From assembly GCF_017875835.1 (NCBI RefSeq), contig NZ_JAGING010000001.1, positions 2,790,001 through 2,854,000 on the forward strand: a stretch of DNA of 64,000 bases. The letters are read 5' to 3'. This DNA is from Psychrobacter sp. PL19. GTDB taxonomy: Bacteria; Pseudomonadota; Gammaproteobacteria; Pseudomonadales; Moraxellaceae. A program made the translations under genes and the position numbers. Below are positions 19,351 to 28,511 of the stretch, one piece after another. Each line of letters starts with the position of its first letter. The stretch's first letter is position 1. A model generated the notes under the pieces. The model had not been told where the DNA came from, ran no database searches, and worked only from the letters and a program-made list of their open reading frames with translations.

Positions 19351-21027
19351 ATGGATAATGACCAACGCAAACAAACACAAGCCGAACGCTTAGTAAAACT
19401 ACGCCGTGATAAAAGCCTTACCGCTGAGCAGTTGGCACAGGCCATGACAGAGGCTGGCGCGAAGGTCAGCCGAGGTGCTATCTCTAACTGGGAACGGGGT
19501 ATCAATGGTATCGTCTCCTCAAAGCTGCCTACTCTTGCGCGCATATTGGGCTGCACTGAAGGCTATCTGTTACGCGGTGATCTTCATAATGACCTTGGTT
19601 ATACTCTTGACGCTAATGCTAATACTGGTTTGAACACGCCTAACAGTGCAGAAAGTGACAACCTCACTCATGTCGTGCCAGCAGACACCCCTCTTAAGAA
19701 CAAAAATCAGCCGCAAGCCAGTACTTTGGCAATAGCAGCTGACAACCGTAAAAACTCACAAAACAATACTATGGATAGTAACTCTATGAGTGCATTAAAA
19801 AAATCTGATAAATTACAGAACGTCTGCTATGACATCCGTGGTCCACTATTACAAACGGCCAATAAGATGGAAGCGGAGGGTCAGAAAATTTTAAAGCTCA
19901 ATGTGGGCAACCCAGCTCCTTTTGGCTTTGAGGCACCACATGAGATTCTCCGCGATGTCGCTATGAACTTGCCTGAGGCCACTGGTTACTCAGACTCGCA
20001 AGGGATCTTTGCAGCGCGTAAAGCCGTGTTGCAATATTATCAAGCAAAAGGGCTACTGTCGGCAGTCGACGTACGTGACGTGTATTTGGGTAACGGCGTT
20101 TCTGAGCTGATTGTAATGACTATGCAGGCGCTAATGAATGATGGTGATGAAGTATTAATTCCCATGCCAGATTACCCGCTATGGACAGCAGCAGCTAACC
20201 TTGCGGGTGGTACAGCAGTGCATTATCGCTGTAATGAAGAAGACAATTGGCATCCTGACATCGAAGATATCAAGTCTAAAATTACCAGTAAAACCAAAGG
20301 TATTGTGGTCATAAATCCCAATAACCCCACAGGCGCGCTATACTCTGATGACATTCTCAAGCAAATTATCGAAGTGGCTATAGAGCATGACTTAATCATC
20401 ATGGCTGATGAGATCTATGATCGGGTGTTATATGACGATATGGTTCATACCCCCATCAGTACCTTGACTGATGAGGTGCTGGTCTTATCCTATAACGGTC
20501 TATCAAAGTCGCACCGTATTGCTGGGTTCCGTGCCGGCTGGCTGATGGTATCGGGTAGAACACATCACGCTACCGACTTTATTGAAGGCTTAAATATGCT
20601 GGCCTCCATGCGCCTGTGTTCTAACGTACCCGGACAATATGCGATCCAAACGGCGATGGGTGGCTATCAAAGTATGAAAGACTTGACCTCAAAGAAGGGC
20701 CGTCTCCATAAGCAGCGTGAATTGGCTATCTCACGGCTGAATGCGATTCCAGGCATCTCTTGTACCATGCCCCAAGGTGCCTTCTATTGCTTTCCAAAAA
20801 TGGACCCTAGCGTTTACCCTATCCAAGATGACATGCAGTTTATGATGGAATTATTACTCGAAGAAAAGGTCCTCATGGTGCAAGGTACCGGCTTTAACTG
20901 GAATGTGCCTGATCATTTCCGCGTGGTGTTCTTACCTAACTTACATGAGTTAGAAGATGCCATGGATCGCTTGGATCGCTTCTTTGCGAAAAAACGCCTG
21001 CAATTTGGTACGAACTCAGCTGCTTAG
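19351..21027 (+). CDS. XRE-type DNA-binding domain fused to an AlaA-like aminotransferase
   Basis: 558 residues in three parts. Residues about 5-70 form a Cro/CI-type helix-turn-helix (AERLVKLRRDKSLTAEQLAQ, then VSRGAISNWERG, PTLARILGCTEGYLL). Residues about 71-145 are a polar Asn/Asp/Gln-rich linker. Residues 146-558 align closely in motif order with E. coli AlaA, the main glutamate-pyruvate aminotransferase: KLQNVCYDIRGP, LNVGNPAPFGF, NPNNPTGA, ADEIYDRVLY, and the PLP lysine K386 in LSKSHRIAGFRAGW. AlaA itself has no DNA-binding part. The upstream half-site array suggests that the protein controls its own gene, perhaps in response to PLP, alanine or pyruvate (inference). It could use an internal ATG at 19786 to make a plain aminotransferase. 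Confidence 0.88.
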   Translation: MDNDQRKQTQAERLVKLRRDKSLTAEQLAQAMTEAGAKVSRGAISNWERGINGIVSSKLPTLARILGCTEGYLLRGDLHNDLGYTLDANANTGLNTPNSAESDNLTHVVPADTPLKNKNQPQASTLAIAADNRKNSQNNTMDSNSMSALKKSDKLQNVCYDIRGPLLQTANKMEAEGQKILKLNVGNPAPFGFEAPHEILRDVAMNLPEATGYSDSQGIFAARKAVLQYYQAKGLLSAVDVRDVYLGNGVSELIVMTMQALMNDGDEVLIPMPDYPLWTAAANLAGGTAVHYRCNEEDNWHPDIEDIKSKITSKTKGIVVINPNNPTGALYSDDILKQIIEVAIEHDLIIMADEIYDRVLYDDMVHTPISTLTDEVLVLSYNGLSKSHRIAGFRAGWLMVSGRTHHATDFIEGLNMLASMRLCSNVPGQYAIQTAMGGYQSMKDLTSKKGRLHKQRELAISRLNAIPGISCTMPQGAFYCFPKMDPSVYPIQDDMQFMMELLLEEKVLMVQGTGFNWNVPDHFRVVFLPNLHELEDAMDRLDRFFAKKRLQFGTNSAA

Positions 21028-21108
21028 TCCGGATTCAGCTGTTTGGTAAGGGCTAAGTAATCGTTATTGAGGTCGAGATCTAACTCTAAACCTTATTAGC
21101 TTGTCCAT

Positions 21109-21147
21109 AAAAAACGCTTATTGGTATATTACCAATAAGCGTTTTTT
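21109..21147. terminator. Bidirectional terminator after the XRE-AlaA gene
   Basis: Long perfect inverted repeat AAAAAACGCTTATTGGTA / TACCAATAAGCGTTTTTT with a 3-base loop, between the convergent ends of the fusion gene and pit. Confidence 0.92.
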
Positions 21148-21237
21148 ATGCTTTGTTCTGACCAGTGATGCTGTGCAGTGGCAACAATTTATAGTGACCA
21201 AAAAAGTCACTGTACTTTTAGCGAGCTACAAAGCCCG

Positions 21238-22845
21238 TTAGAAAATTTGTTTTAAGATTATATAGCTAACGGCGGACAACGAGGCTGCGACCGGTAAGGT
21301 GATTATCCATGCCAGCCCGATAGGCTTCATCAAGGCCCAATTGGTATCTCTATTAACGATACCAATGCCTAAAACGGCACCAACTAAGGTATGGGTACTT
21401 GATACCGGTAGACCCATGGTTGATGCGCCCATTACCACGGCAGCTGCTGCTAATTCGGCTGAAAAACCAGACGCTGGGTGCATCTTGGCCAAGTTAGTAC
21501 CGACCGTCTGAATGACTTCTTTACCAATAAACCAAAGACCAACGATCAGCGCCACACCAAAGGTCAACATCACCGCTGGTGGTACCGCTGCCTGAGTCGC
21601 AATGGTATTGGTACGGATAACATCCATAATCGCAGCAAAAGGACCGACTGCGTTGGCAATATCATTCGAGCCATGACTGAACGCAAACGCTGATGCGGTA
21701 AATACTTGCATCCAGCTGAACATAATAAAAGTCGCTTTGGTAAGATCTTCTTTATGCTTACCGCGGATACTTTTGGTATAGATAAAGGTGGCAAGCCAAA
21801 CCAGCGCACCCACCATGCCCATGAATAAGAAGCCATGCAAGGTCGTGAGATTACTATTGACGTTTTTGAGGCCTTTAAAGACCACTAACGAAGTCATGAC
21901 CACCCCGCCCATAGCGGCAATAATAGGTACCCATTTTTTTAGTGCTTTTAAAGTATCGAGACCATTACGCTCATGTTCAATCTCATAAAGGTTTTTATAA
22001 TAGTCGGTTTCTAAATCTTCAAGCGTACAATCATCATCTTTATAGATGTCCTGATCGCGCAGCATCGCTGAGGTATACGATAGTTGCAGAGACTCTGACA
22101 AGCCATCGAAGAATTCTTTATGGTCTTTCTTCAAAGTTCTCTTGTCTATTTTTAATTCAGCAATATGGGCTTCGGTCTTGTCATTATAGTCAATAATATT
22201 TTTCTTAATTTGTCCATAAAGTAAGTAGGCCAACACACCACCTAATAGTGGCGATAATACCCACGACATGGCAATTTGACCAATAGTTCCCCAGTTAACT
22301 GTCGATAATGCAGTCTCGGCACCACCCAAATCAAAACCTAAAACAATAGAACTACCGATTACACCACCGATGATGGCATGCGTTGTAGACACGGGTAAGC
22401 CTTTACGAGTGGCAAATAGTAGCCAAAATGCCGCCGCAATCAATGCAGAAAGCATCACATAAATAAATTGGTTGGGTGAGACCGCTAAACCGTCTAAGTC
22501 AACGATACCTTTGCGAATGGTATCAGTCACTTCACCACCGGCCAGCACTGCTCCTGACACTTCAAATATTGCCGCTATCACTAGTGCTTGGGGAATGGTC
22601 AAGGTTCCGGCACCTACTGAGGTACCAAAGGAGTTGGCGACGTCATTACCACCAATATTGAAGGCCATGAAAATACCAAACGCGGTGGCCATGACAAATA
22701 GCAGCGTTTGCTGATGCATGGTGTAATCAAGACCCCACCATAAGAAATAGCTGGTCATTGCAATCAGTAAAATGGCAAAAAATAGATTCATTTTCATAGT
22801 GCCAACTTGTTCGGCCGGCTCTGTAGAACTACTGCTAATACCCAT
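21238..22845 (-). CDS. pit: Inorganic phosphate transporter, PiT family
   Basis: 535 residues with about ten to twelve hydrophobic segments. The two PiT signature repeats are present: FNIGGNDVANSFGTSVGAG near residues 60-80, and FSHGSNDIANAVGPFAAI near 395-410, each followed later by LPVSTTHA/LPVSSTHT. A soluble loop of about 100 residues lies in the middle (around 215-305). Low-affinity H+ (or Na+)-coupled phosphate uptake at the inner membrane. An ATG 16 codons inside is an alternative start. The gene may work with the polyphosphate enzyme next to it. Confidence 0.93.
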   Translation of the reverse strand: MGISSSSTEPAEQVGTMKMNLFFAILLIAMTSYFLWWGLDYTMHQQTLLFVMATAFGIFMAFNIGGNDVANSFGTSVGAGTLTIPQALVIAAIFEVSGAVLAGGEVTDTIRKGIVDLDGLAVSPNQFIYVMLSALIAAAFWLLFATRKGLPVSTTHAIIGGVIGSSIVLGFDLGGAETALSTVNWGTIGQIAMSWVLSPLLGGVLAYLLYGQIKKNIIDYNDKTEAHIAELKIDKRTLKKDHKEFFDGLSESLQLSYTSAMLRDQDIYKDDDCTLEDLETDYYKNLYEIEHERNGLDTLKALKKWVPIIAAMGGVVMTSLVVFKGLKNVNSNLTTLHGFLFMGMVGALVWLATFIYTKSIRGKHKEDLTKATFIMFSWMQVFTASAFAFSHGSNDIANAVGPFAAIMDVIRTNTIATQAAVPPAVMLTFGVALIVGLWFIGKEVIQTVGTNLAKMHPASGFSAELAAAAVVMGASTMGLPVSSTHTLVGAVLGIGIVNRDTNWALMKPIGLAWIITLPVAASLSAVSYIILKQIF

Positions 22846-23083
22846 AGGTTAATACGCCCTGCGTAAGCTTATTAAAAATTATGCGATTGATAACGTGGCT
22901 ATTACCGGTACTATGTCGAGTATCTGACGACAAGACCATCTAAGCCGTATGATTTTTTCTAGCAATAATATGTTGAAATATGATATTAAAATACGATATT
23001 GAACTGAGCTTTTAAATTAAAAATTTGATTCTGATTCTATTTGAATGCAAGATAATACAGCCAGTACGGCAAGCGACATGTCA
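22846..23083. other. Upstream region of pit, no gene seen
   Basis: AT-rich leader and promoter region of pit. I could not identify a clear Pho box; a single TGTCATTAA near 23080 is not enough. Confidence 0.35.
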
Positions 23084-23176
23084 TTAAGCCGCAAATCAAA
23101 TGACCAAATCTTATGATTTAATCATCTTGCGGCTTAAATATTCTTGCGGCTGAAATATAGTATTATTGTGGCTTAA
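23084..23176. repeat. Four copies of an 11-mer TTGCGGCTTAA upstream of pit
   Basis: One inverted copy (TTAAGCCGCAA, 23084-23094) and three direct copies (23127-23137 exact; 23144-23154 and 23166-23176 with one change each). The first two form a potential stem around an AT-rich loop. They could be protein-binding sites for pit or remnants of a duplication. Confidence 0.6.
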
Positions 23177-23513
23177 ATATATAGTATGTGATGCTTTCAA
23201 TCATGACGGGGTCATTTATAATCGCTAAAAGCTGGGACTTAATACCATTAACGATTGCCCGCTGTTATCACGCGCCTATTATATGAAATAAATGAACATA
23301 ATGCATGATGATACTGCGAAATTTGTAACCGTAGCGGTATGGTTTTAATATTGCCCTAACAGCACACTGTTAGTTAGGCTTGATAAAAGAATAGTGCGCC
23401 TGATAGTGCGCCTGTTTGGCATCCGCCCTATTATGGTTATTTGTAGTGAATTGTCAAAGACAATCGTATCAATGATTGGTATTTAACGGTTCTGCACTTA
23501 ACCATTGAAAATT

Positions 23514-23591
23514 TATAGTCAATTAAATCTAAAAGAGGATACCCGTAGCACACTGTTATGAACGACTCTCTTTTATTTTGAACTGACTATA
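23514..23591. repeat. Short MITE-like element, family 2 (copy K)
   Basis: 78 bp with imperfect terminal inverted repeats: TATAGTCAATTAAATCTAAAAGAG on one side and the diverged complement of it on the other. The right end matches the family-2 ends at 55080-55109. It begins about 12 bases after the pap stop codon and may act as its 3' hairpin. Confidence 0.6.
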
Positions 23592-23603
23592 GCTATTAGA
23601 ACT

Positions 23604-25313
23604 CTAGACTTTAGAAGCTGCCGCTAACTGCTTAATAGCATGGTCTAGAACGTCTAGGCGTGCCTGACGCTTATCATTAGTCGCCACCACGCACCATGGT
23701 GCTGCTTTGGTATCGGTACGCGCCAACATATCAGCAGCAGATTGCACATAGTCTGACCACTTGTCACGATTGCGCCAGTCATCATCGGTGAGTTTAAACT
23801 GCTTGTGCGGGGTATCATGACGGTCTTCAAAGCGCTCTAGTTGCTGTTGTTTGTCAATAGCCAGCCAGTACTTAATCACTAGGGTTCCGGCTGCTGTCAG
23901 ATCTGCCTCAAAACGATTAATTTCATCGTAAGCGCGCTGCCATTCATAATCATCCGCTAGCTGCTCGATGCGTTCAACCAAGACCCTGCCATACCAGGTG
24001 CGATCAAAGATGGCGATGCGACTAGGGCGATCGGCTTGCTCGTTGGGCAGCCGTGTCCAAAAGCGCCAGAGATACGAATGTTGACGCTCATAAAGCATGG
24101 GCGCACCAATATTATGAACCTGATATTCACGTGGATCGAGTGGTGCAACCAGCCTTTTGATGGCGCCGCCTTTGCCCGCAGCGTCCATACCTTCAAACGC
24201 AAAGACCACGTGGCGACCATCACGATTGCGTAGTAATTTAGCCAATTCAGCCTGTTTAATGCCTAATTGCTCGTGATAGTCTGATTTATTCAGATCAGGA
24301 TCATCAATATTTTTTAAAGTTTTGGGTATCTTGACAGGCTCAAATCTTGATAACTTTTGAGTCCTTGGTCCTGGTTTCAGCTTATCGTCTGACTGTATAT
24401 CACTGTCATTATACGCAGTAGTATCAGGCGCCGGCAGGCTGCTACTACTTAATAGCGCGGTTTGCATCGCCTGCAGCACTGCATGACAAAAACGGGTCGC
24501 AGCTTGTGACTTATCACCGCCATCAATAATGATCCAGTCATCTTGTTGCTGTAACAAGCTAGTAGCGACTTGATTGAATCGCTCTAAAACCTCAGCCTTA
24601 TGCCAGTCAATCTGATATAAAAATTGTGGATCTGCCTTCTCTTCACTTAAACGTTCTTGCAAGGTCTCAACCTCAACATGAAACCAGCATTTTAATAGTT
24701 TGGTTTGATTGGCATCGAGATCACGTTCAAACGTTTGTAGTTCAATGAGTTGTTGTTGCAAATAGTCTTGCCACTCAGCAACAGGTAACGCTTGCCACTC
24801 ATCCGTTGGCTTATCTTTAGACTTTTTACTCAACTTTCTATTCGTATCTTCATTTTCACTACTAGTTGCCATGTGCATGACGTTATGTATCAAATCGGCA
24901 TACCAATTACCAAAATAAACCATAACGTCGCCGTGACGCGGCATGGCCTTGGTATGTGCTTGCCAGAGTGGTTGATAAGCCAACGGCGGATAACCAATGG
25001 TGGCCTCAACCTTTAGGAGGCGCGGATCCACCCATTGCCGCAGTTGCTTGACTGCGATACCCTTGCCGGCCTGCTCCATACCATTGACCAGCACCAATAA
25101 GCCAGTCGGTTTATTGCTGGTTGGCGGCGACTGTTGACGCGTTGCTTGTAGGGCATATTGCGCCGTCACCAGCGCTAGCTTGAGCGTGTCTTTATCCATT
25201 GAAAACTGGCTTAAAGGGTTAGGTATTAAGCGCTGATTAACTACCTGCTCGCTAAATTGTGCACTTACCGCTTGTGGCGGTGCTTGTTCGGTAGTATTAT
25301 TTTTTTTAGGCAT
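23604..25313 (-). CDS. pap: Polyphosphate:AMP phosphotransferase (double-domain PPK2)
   Basis: 569 residues with two tandem PPK2 kinase domains. The N-terminal domain (about 70-285) has a divergent P-loop VNGMEQAGKGIAVK; the C-terminal domain (about 330-560) has the canonical FEGMDAAGKGGAIKRL followed by RPSRIAIFDRTWYGRVLVERIE. Two-domain PPK2 enzymes of this type phosphorylate AMP to ADP with polyphosphate, as in the Acinetobacter enzyme. An acidic, variable linker joins the domains. The ATG at 25313 is preferred; the frame could extend to a GTG at 25394 without a better ribosome binding site. Confidence 0.88.
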   Translation of the reverse strand: MPKKNNTTEQAPPQAVSAQFSEQVVNQRLIPNPLSQFSMDKDTLKLALVTAQYALQATRQQSPPTSNKPTGLLVLVNGMEQAGKGIAVKQLRQWVDPRLLKVEATIGYPPLAYQPLWQAHTKAMPRHGDVMVYFGNWYADLIHNVMHMATSSENEDTNRKLSKKSKDKPTDEWQALPVAEWQDYLQQQLIELQTFERDLDANQTKLLKCWFHVEVETLQERLSEEKADPQFLYQIDWHKAEVLERFNQVATSLLQQQDDWIIIDGGDKSQAATRFCHAVLQAMQTALLSSSSLPAPDTTAYNDSDIQSDDKLKPGPRTQKLSRFEPVKIPKTLKNIDDPDLNKSDYHEQLGIKQAELAKLLRNRDGRHVVFAFEGMDAAGKGGAIKRLVAPLDPREYQVHNIGAPMLYERQHSYLWRFWTRLPNEQADRPSRIAIFDRTWYGRVLVERIEQLADDYEWQRAYDEINRFEADLTAAGTLVIKYWLAIDKQQQLERFEDRHDTPHKQFKLTDDDWRNRDKWSDYVQSAADMLARTDTKAAPWCVVATNDKRQARLDVLDHAIKQLAAASKV

Positions 25314-25689
25314 ATCTAGACTCGCTATGTTGTCATCAAATGATATGGTTATTGAACACCCTAATCGAATACCCTGATCGAATCGCTTAATCACTTAATA
25401 ATAGCACTCACTTGGTGAGTAAATAGTGCCGCTATGTAGCAGTTTGGCATTTGTATTGTGATTTATTTTCTTTTAAAGTGGTCACTATAATAGTGGTATG
25501 CGTTACTGGTTAAGCTTACCAACAGTTTTATATTATTATTGGCTATTTTTATACTATTACAGGTTATATTGTTACTATTACTTTTTAGATCATCACCAGC
25601 TATGTAACTGGCTTAATAAGCATGATTTTAAGACTAACGCTCTCAAAACCCAATGTTACCCACCGTTTATTTACACAGGATTCAACATC
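25314..25689. other. Divergent promoter region between pap and the FFLEELY-like gene
   Basis: Contains a consensus TATAAT at 25486-25491 on the plus strand, though its -35 box is poor. The following 190 bases are AT-rich; an open frame through them encodes mostly Tyr and Leu and has no ribosome binding site, so I take it as untranslated leader. Confidence 0.4.
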
Positions 25690-26403
25690 ATGGCCGCTTT
25701 ATCAGAGCTGCAACAACATTTGACGCGTTATTGGGCGCTACCTTATCACGAAGACGCTAAGCTAAGGGACATTCTCAATGGCGTGCAAACATGGCAACGG
25801 GCACGTATTCAACGTACCCATAGTGCGCTGTTTGAGCAGCCAAAAAACCAAGCTATGGCGAGTTACTTTCTCACTCAACTATATGGTGGTGAAGAGTTTA
25901 AGCAATTGGCTGAGCAGCTAGCCCGTATTCTCCCTAAAGCAAAAAAGCTTGAGCGTCTCGCCAAAGAGTCAGCATTAGAAACGGGCAGTATGGCCATTCA
26001 GGCGTCTATTTTAGCGATTGAATTGGATTTGCATTTGGCTGAGTGGTTGGTTGCTCACGATTTGTCAGTGGATGAAGAAAATATACTAATGGCTTATCGC
26101 ACGGTTGATGAGTCGAGTGCGCGGCGCATCCAGATTAATAATCTCAAAGACGTCTGTTATCGTACCGATAAGTATCTCAACTCGTTTATGCTAAAAAAGG
26201 CTTTCGCTTTAGCCAAAGGTACCGCCTATCGTCATAACTATCAGCCACTATATGACTTTATTAATGCCGGCTTCATTGCTATGAAACCACTGGATAGCGT
26301 CAGCGAATTTATCGATTCTTTTTGCGAGCGTGAGCTGATGATTATTGACCAAGTACACGCGTCGGATAATGACGGCAAGACAGCCGCGTTTGGTGTATCA
26401 TAA
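25690..26403 (+). CDS. FFLEELY-motif family protein, function unknown
   Basis: 237 residues, all predicted helical, no signal peptide or membrane segment. It resembles the family named for an FFLEELY motif: here SYFLTQLYGGEEFKQLAEQLARI at residues about 56-78, preceded by a block rich in Arg and His (ARIQRTHSALFEQP). The rest is helical with no known catalytic motif. The ATG at 25690 has AGGA about ten bases upstream. It lies directly before ubiE-ubiJ-ubiB on the same strand and may be co-transcribed, but no role in ubiquinone synthesis can be claimed from sequence. Confidence 0.7.
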   Translation: MAALSELQQHLTRYWALPYHEDAKLRDILNGVQTWQRARIQRTHSALFEQPKNQAMASYFLTQLYGGEEFKQLAEQLARILPKAKKLERLAKESALETGSMAIQASILAIELDLHLAEWLVAHDLSVDEENILMAYRTVDESSARRIQINNLKDVCYRTDKYLNSFMLKKAFALAKGTAYRHNYQPLYDFINAGFIAMKPLDSVSEFIDSFCERELMIIDQVHASDNDGKTAAFGVS

Positions 26404-26454
26404 CCTTATAATTTTAGTCTGATGACCATACAAAACAAGCAAACGGATGAACTA

Positions 26455-27624
26455 ATGACTGACACTACAAATAACCATCTAAACGATAACTTAGACAGTA
26501 CCCTAGATAATAACTTGGACAGTAACTTGAATAACAACTCAAATAAAAGTAGCGACCACGCTCCTCGCTACCCCAGCAGCAATGGTAATATCCAAGATAA
26601 ATTGATTAGAGATAGTATTGCTCATAAGCAAAATATTACTGCCAAAGTGCTAGCACGTCAAACTCCTGCGTTTAATGCGGTAGCAGAAAATGATAGTGGT
26701 GCTGACTTTACTCAAGTTCAGGATCTACCAACTGGAACACCGCAAGGCCAACAAACCAGTATGCCAAGTGGCAGTAGTAATCCAAACAACACTAGTGACC
26801 TGCAAACGCAAGCTACTAGCGCACAAAAAGCCTTTCATCAACGTGATGATATTAATAATCCGCATACAGCAGACACTGATGGCGAAGAAGAAACCCACTT
26901 TGGCTATAAAACCGTTAACAAGGCTGAGAAACAAGCCCGTGTGGCTGATGTCTTTACCTCAGTGGCCAAAAAATACGACATTATGAATGACTTGATGTCT
27001 TTTGGTATTCACCGTTTATGGAAGCGTTATGCCATCAGCTTATCTGGCGTTCGTGCCGGCCAGCACGTGCTTGATATTGCTGGCGGTACGGGTGATTTAG
27101 CCAAGGTATTTAGCCGTGAAGTGGGTCGCAACGGTAAAGTGGTGCTCTCTGATATCAATGCGGCCATGTTAGAAGTTGGCCGTGAACGCTTGATTAACGC
27201 GGGCTGTAATAACGTTGACTTCGTATTAGCCAATGCCGAAACCCTAGCACCATTCGACGACAATAGCTTTGACTTGTTGACCATTAGCTTTGGCCTACGC
27301 AATGTCACGGATAAAGAGGCCGCATTGCGCGCGATGTATCGTGTGCTCAAACCAGGTGGTCGTTTATTAATCCTAGAGTTCTCAAAACCTATTTTTGAGC
27401 CGTTATCCAAGGCCTATGACCTATACTCGTTCACAGCCCTACCGATAATGGGTAAACTGGTTGCTAACGATTCAGAAAGCTATAAATATTTAGCCGAGTC
27501 CATTCGTATGCACCCTGATCAGCAGACTTTAAAGCAAATGATGACGCAAGCAGGATTTGAGAGCTGTGACTATCATAATCTGACCGCTGGAATTGTGGCC
27601 GTACATCGTGGCTTTAAAGCGTAA
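26455..27624 (+). CDS. ubiE: Ubiquinone/menaquinone C-methyltransferase UbiE
   Basis: 389 residues; SAM-dependent C-methyltransferase of ubiquinone (and menaquinone where present) synthesis. The conserved body starts at [14 protein letters not shown] near residue 147 and holds [20 protein letters not shown] (SAM motif I), ADEV-type acidic loops, [11 protein letters not shown] and [12 protein letters not shown]; it closely follows E. coli UbiE (251 residues). The preceding 145 residues are Asn/Asp/Ser/Gln-rich and probably disordered. The chosen ATG has GGAT six bases before it; an in-frame ATG at 26422 is the alternative. Confidence 0.94.
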   Translation: MTDTTNNHLNDNLDSTLDNNLDSNLNNNSNKSSDHAPRYPSSNGNIQDKLIRDSIAHKQNITAKVLARQTPAFNAVAENDSGADFTQVQDLPTGTPQGQQTSMPSGSSNPNNTSDLQTQATSAQKAFHQRDDINNPHTADTDGEEETHFGYKTVNKAEKQARVADVFTSVAKKYDIMNDLMSFGIHRLWKRYAISLSGVRAGQHVLDIAGGTGDLAKVFSREVGRNGKVVLSDINAAMLEVGRERLINAGCNNVDFVLANAETLAPFDDNSFDLLTISFGLRNVTDKEAALRAMYRVLKPGGRLLILEFSKPIFEPLSKAYDLYSFTALPIMGKLVANDSESYKYLAESIRMHPDQQTLKQMMTQAGFESCDYHNLTAGIVAVHRGFKA

Positions 27625-27724
27625 CGTTGAAATATAGGCAGATAGTGCAAGATTGTCATAAACAACAGACCCTAATTGCATGTGTGCCCCATTTCCACAT
27701 GCTTAAATAATATGCGAGTATTTT

Positions 27725-28423
27725 ATGCTGACTGTATTACTTTTGGCCGGTGCCGAAAAGCTAATTAATATTGCCATTGCTAGTGATGAAATCACTCAAG
27801 CGGGCCTTGCCCCACTGGCTGGCAAAGTACTACGACTGAATATAGTCATGCCGGAGATTCACATCGATGTTTTATTCAATCACGAACGTCTGCGTTTTGA
27901 GCCGGTGACTACTGACGGTGTGTTTGAGCCAAACGGTAGCACTTTAGATGAACGCCAACGAGCGGGTTTTGATAACAGTCGTATAGGTCATAGTAGCCCT
28001 GACTGCATCATCACTGTCGACAATCCAGCCCAATTACTCAATCTAATGCGCGGCGCGGAAGGTAATTTGCCGATTGCGGGTGATTATAAAGTACTCATGC
28101 AGTTGAAACAGTTAATAGCTGGTTTTGACCCTGACATTGCTGGACAGCTTGAGCCCCTGATTGGCAGACCACTGGCCGGCCAATTACAGCTCCTTATCTC
28201 GCAGCTCAAAGGCAGTTTTCGCCACAGCGCCAAACGTGCCTTTGATGATGTGAGTGACTGGGCAAATGACGTGTCAGGAAATAGTGTGCCTGATCCGGCT
28301 GAAAAAGCGCAAGCAAATGATTTGAAGCAACAAATATTACAACTGCGCGCTGACGTTGAACGCGAAGAGGCCAGACTGGCTGCCATTAAGGCGGAACAGG
28401 CGCGTTTAAGACATCAACAATAG
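27725..28423 (+). CDS. ubiJ: Ubiquinone biosynthesis accessory factor UbiJ
   Basis: 232 residues. An N-terminal SCP2 lipid-binding domain (about 1-120, with PLAGKVLRLNIVMPEIHIDV) and a C-terminal coiled coil (about 190-230, rich in Glu, Arg, Ala and Leu). UbiJ is a scaffold of the Ubi metabolon and binds lipid ubiquinone precursors. It is located between ubiE and ubiB exactly as in E. coli, which secures the call although the sequence alone is weakly conserved. Confidence 0.88.
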   Translation: MLTVLLLAGAEKLINIAIASDEITQAGLAPLAGKVLRLNIVMPEIHIDVLFNHERLRFEPVTTDGVFEPNGSTLDERQRAGFDNSRIGHSSPDCIITVDNPAQLLNLMRGAEGNLPIAGDYKVLMQLKQLIAGFDPDIAGQLEPLIGRPLAGQLQLLISQLKGSFRHSAKRAFDDVSDWANDVSGNSVPDPAEKAQANDLKQQILQLRADVEREEARLAAIKAEQARLRHQQ

Positions 28424-28511
28424 CCATAACCCACCCTCTTATTCGCGTATTTATCTAGAATATCTATACAGATTAACGATATAAAATAACCACTTAGAGT
28501 GTCTATCGCCT

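Noticed and set aside
25498..25689. N-terminal extension of the FFLEELY-like protein
   Set aside because: The extra 64 residues are mostly Tyr, Leu and Cys from AT-rich leader DNA, and the ATG at 25690 has its own AGGA site.
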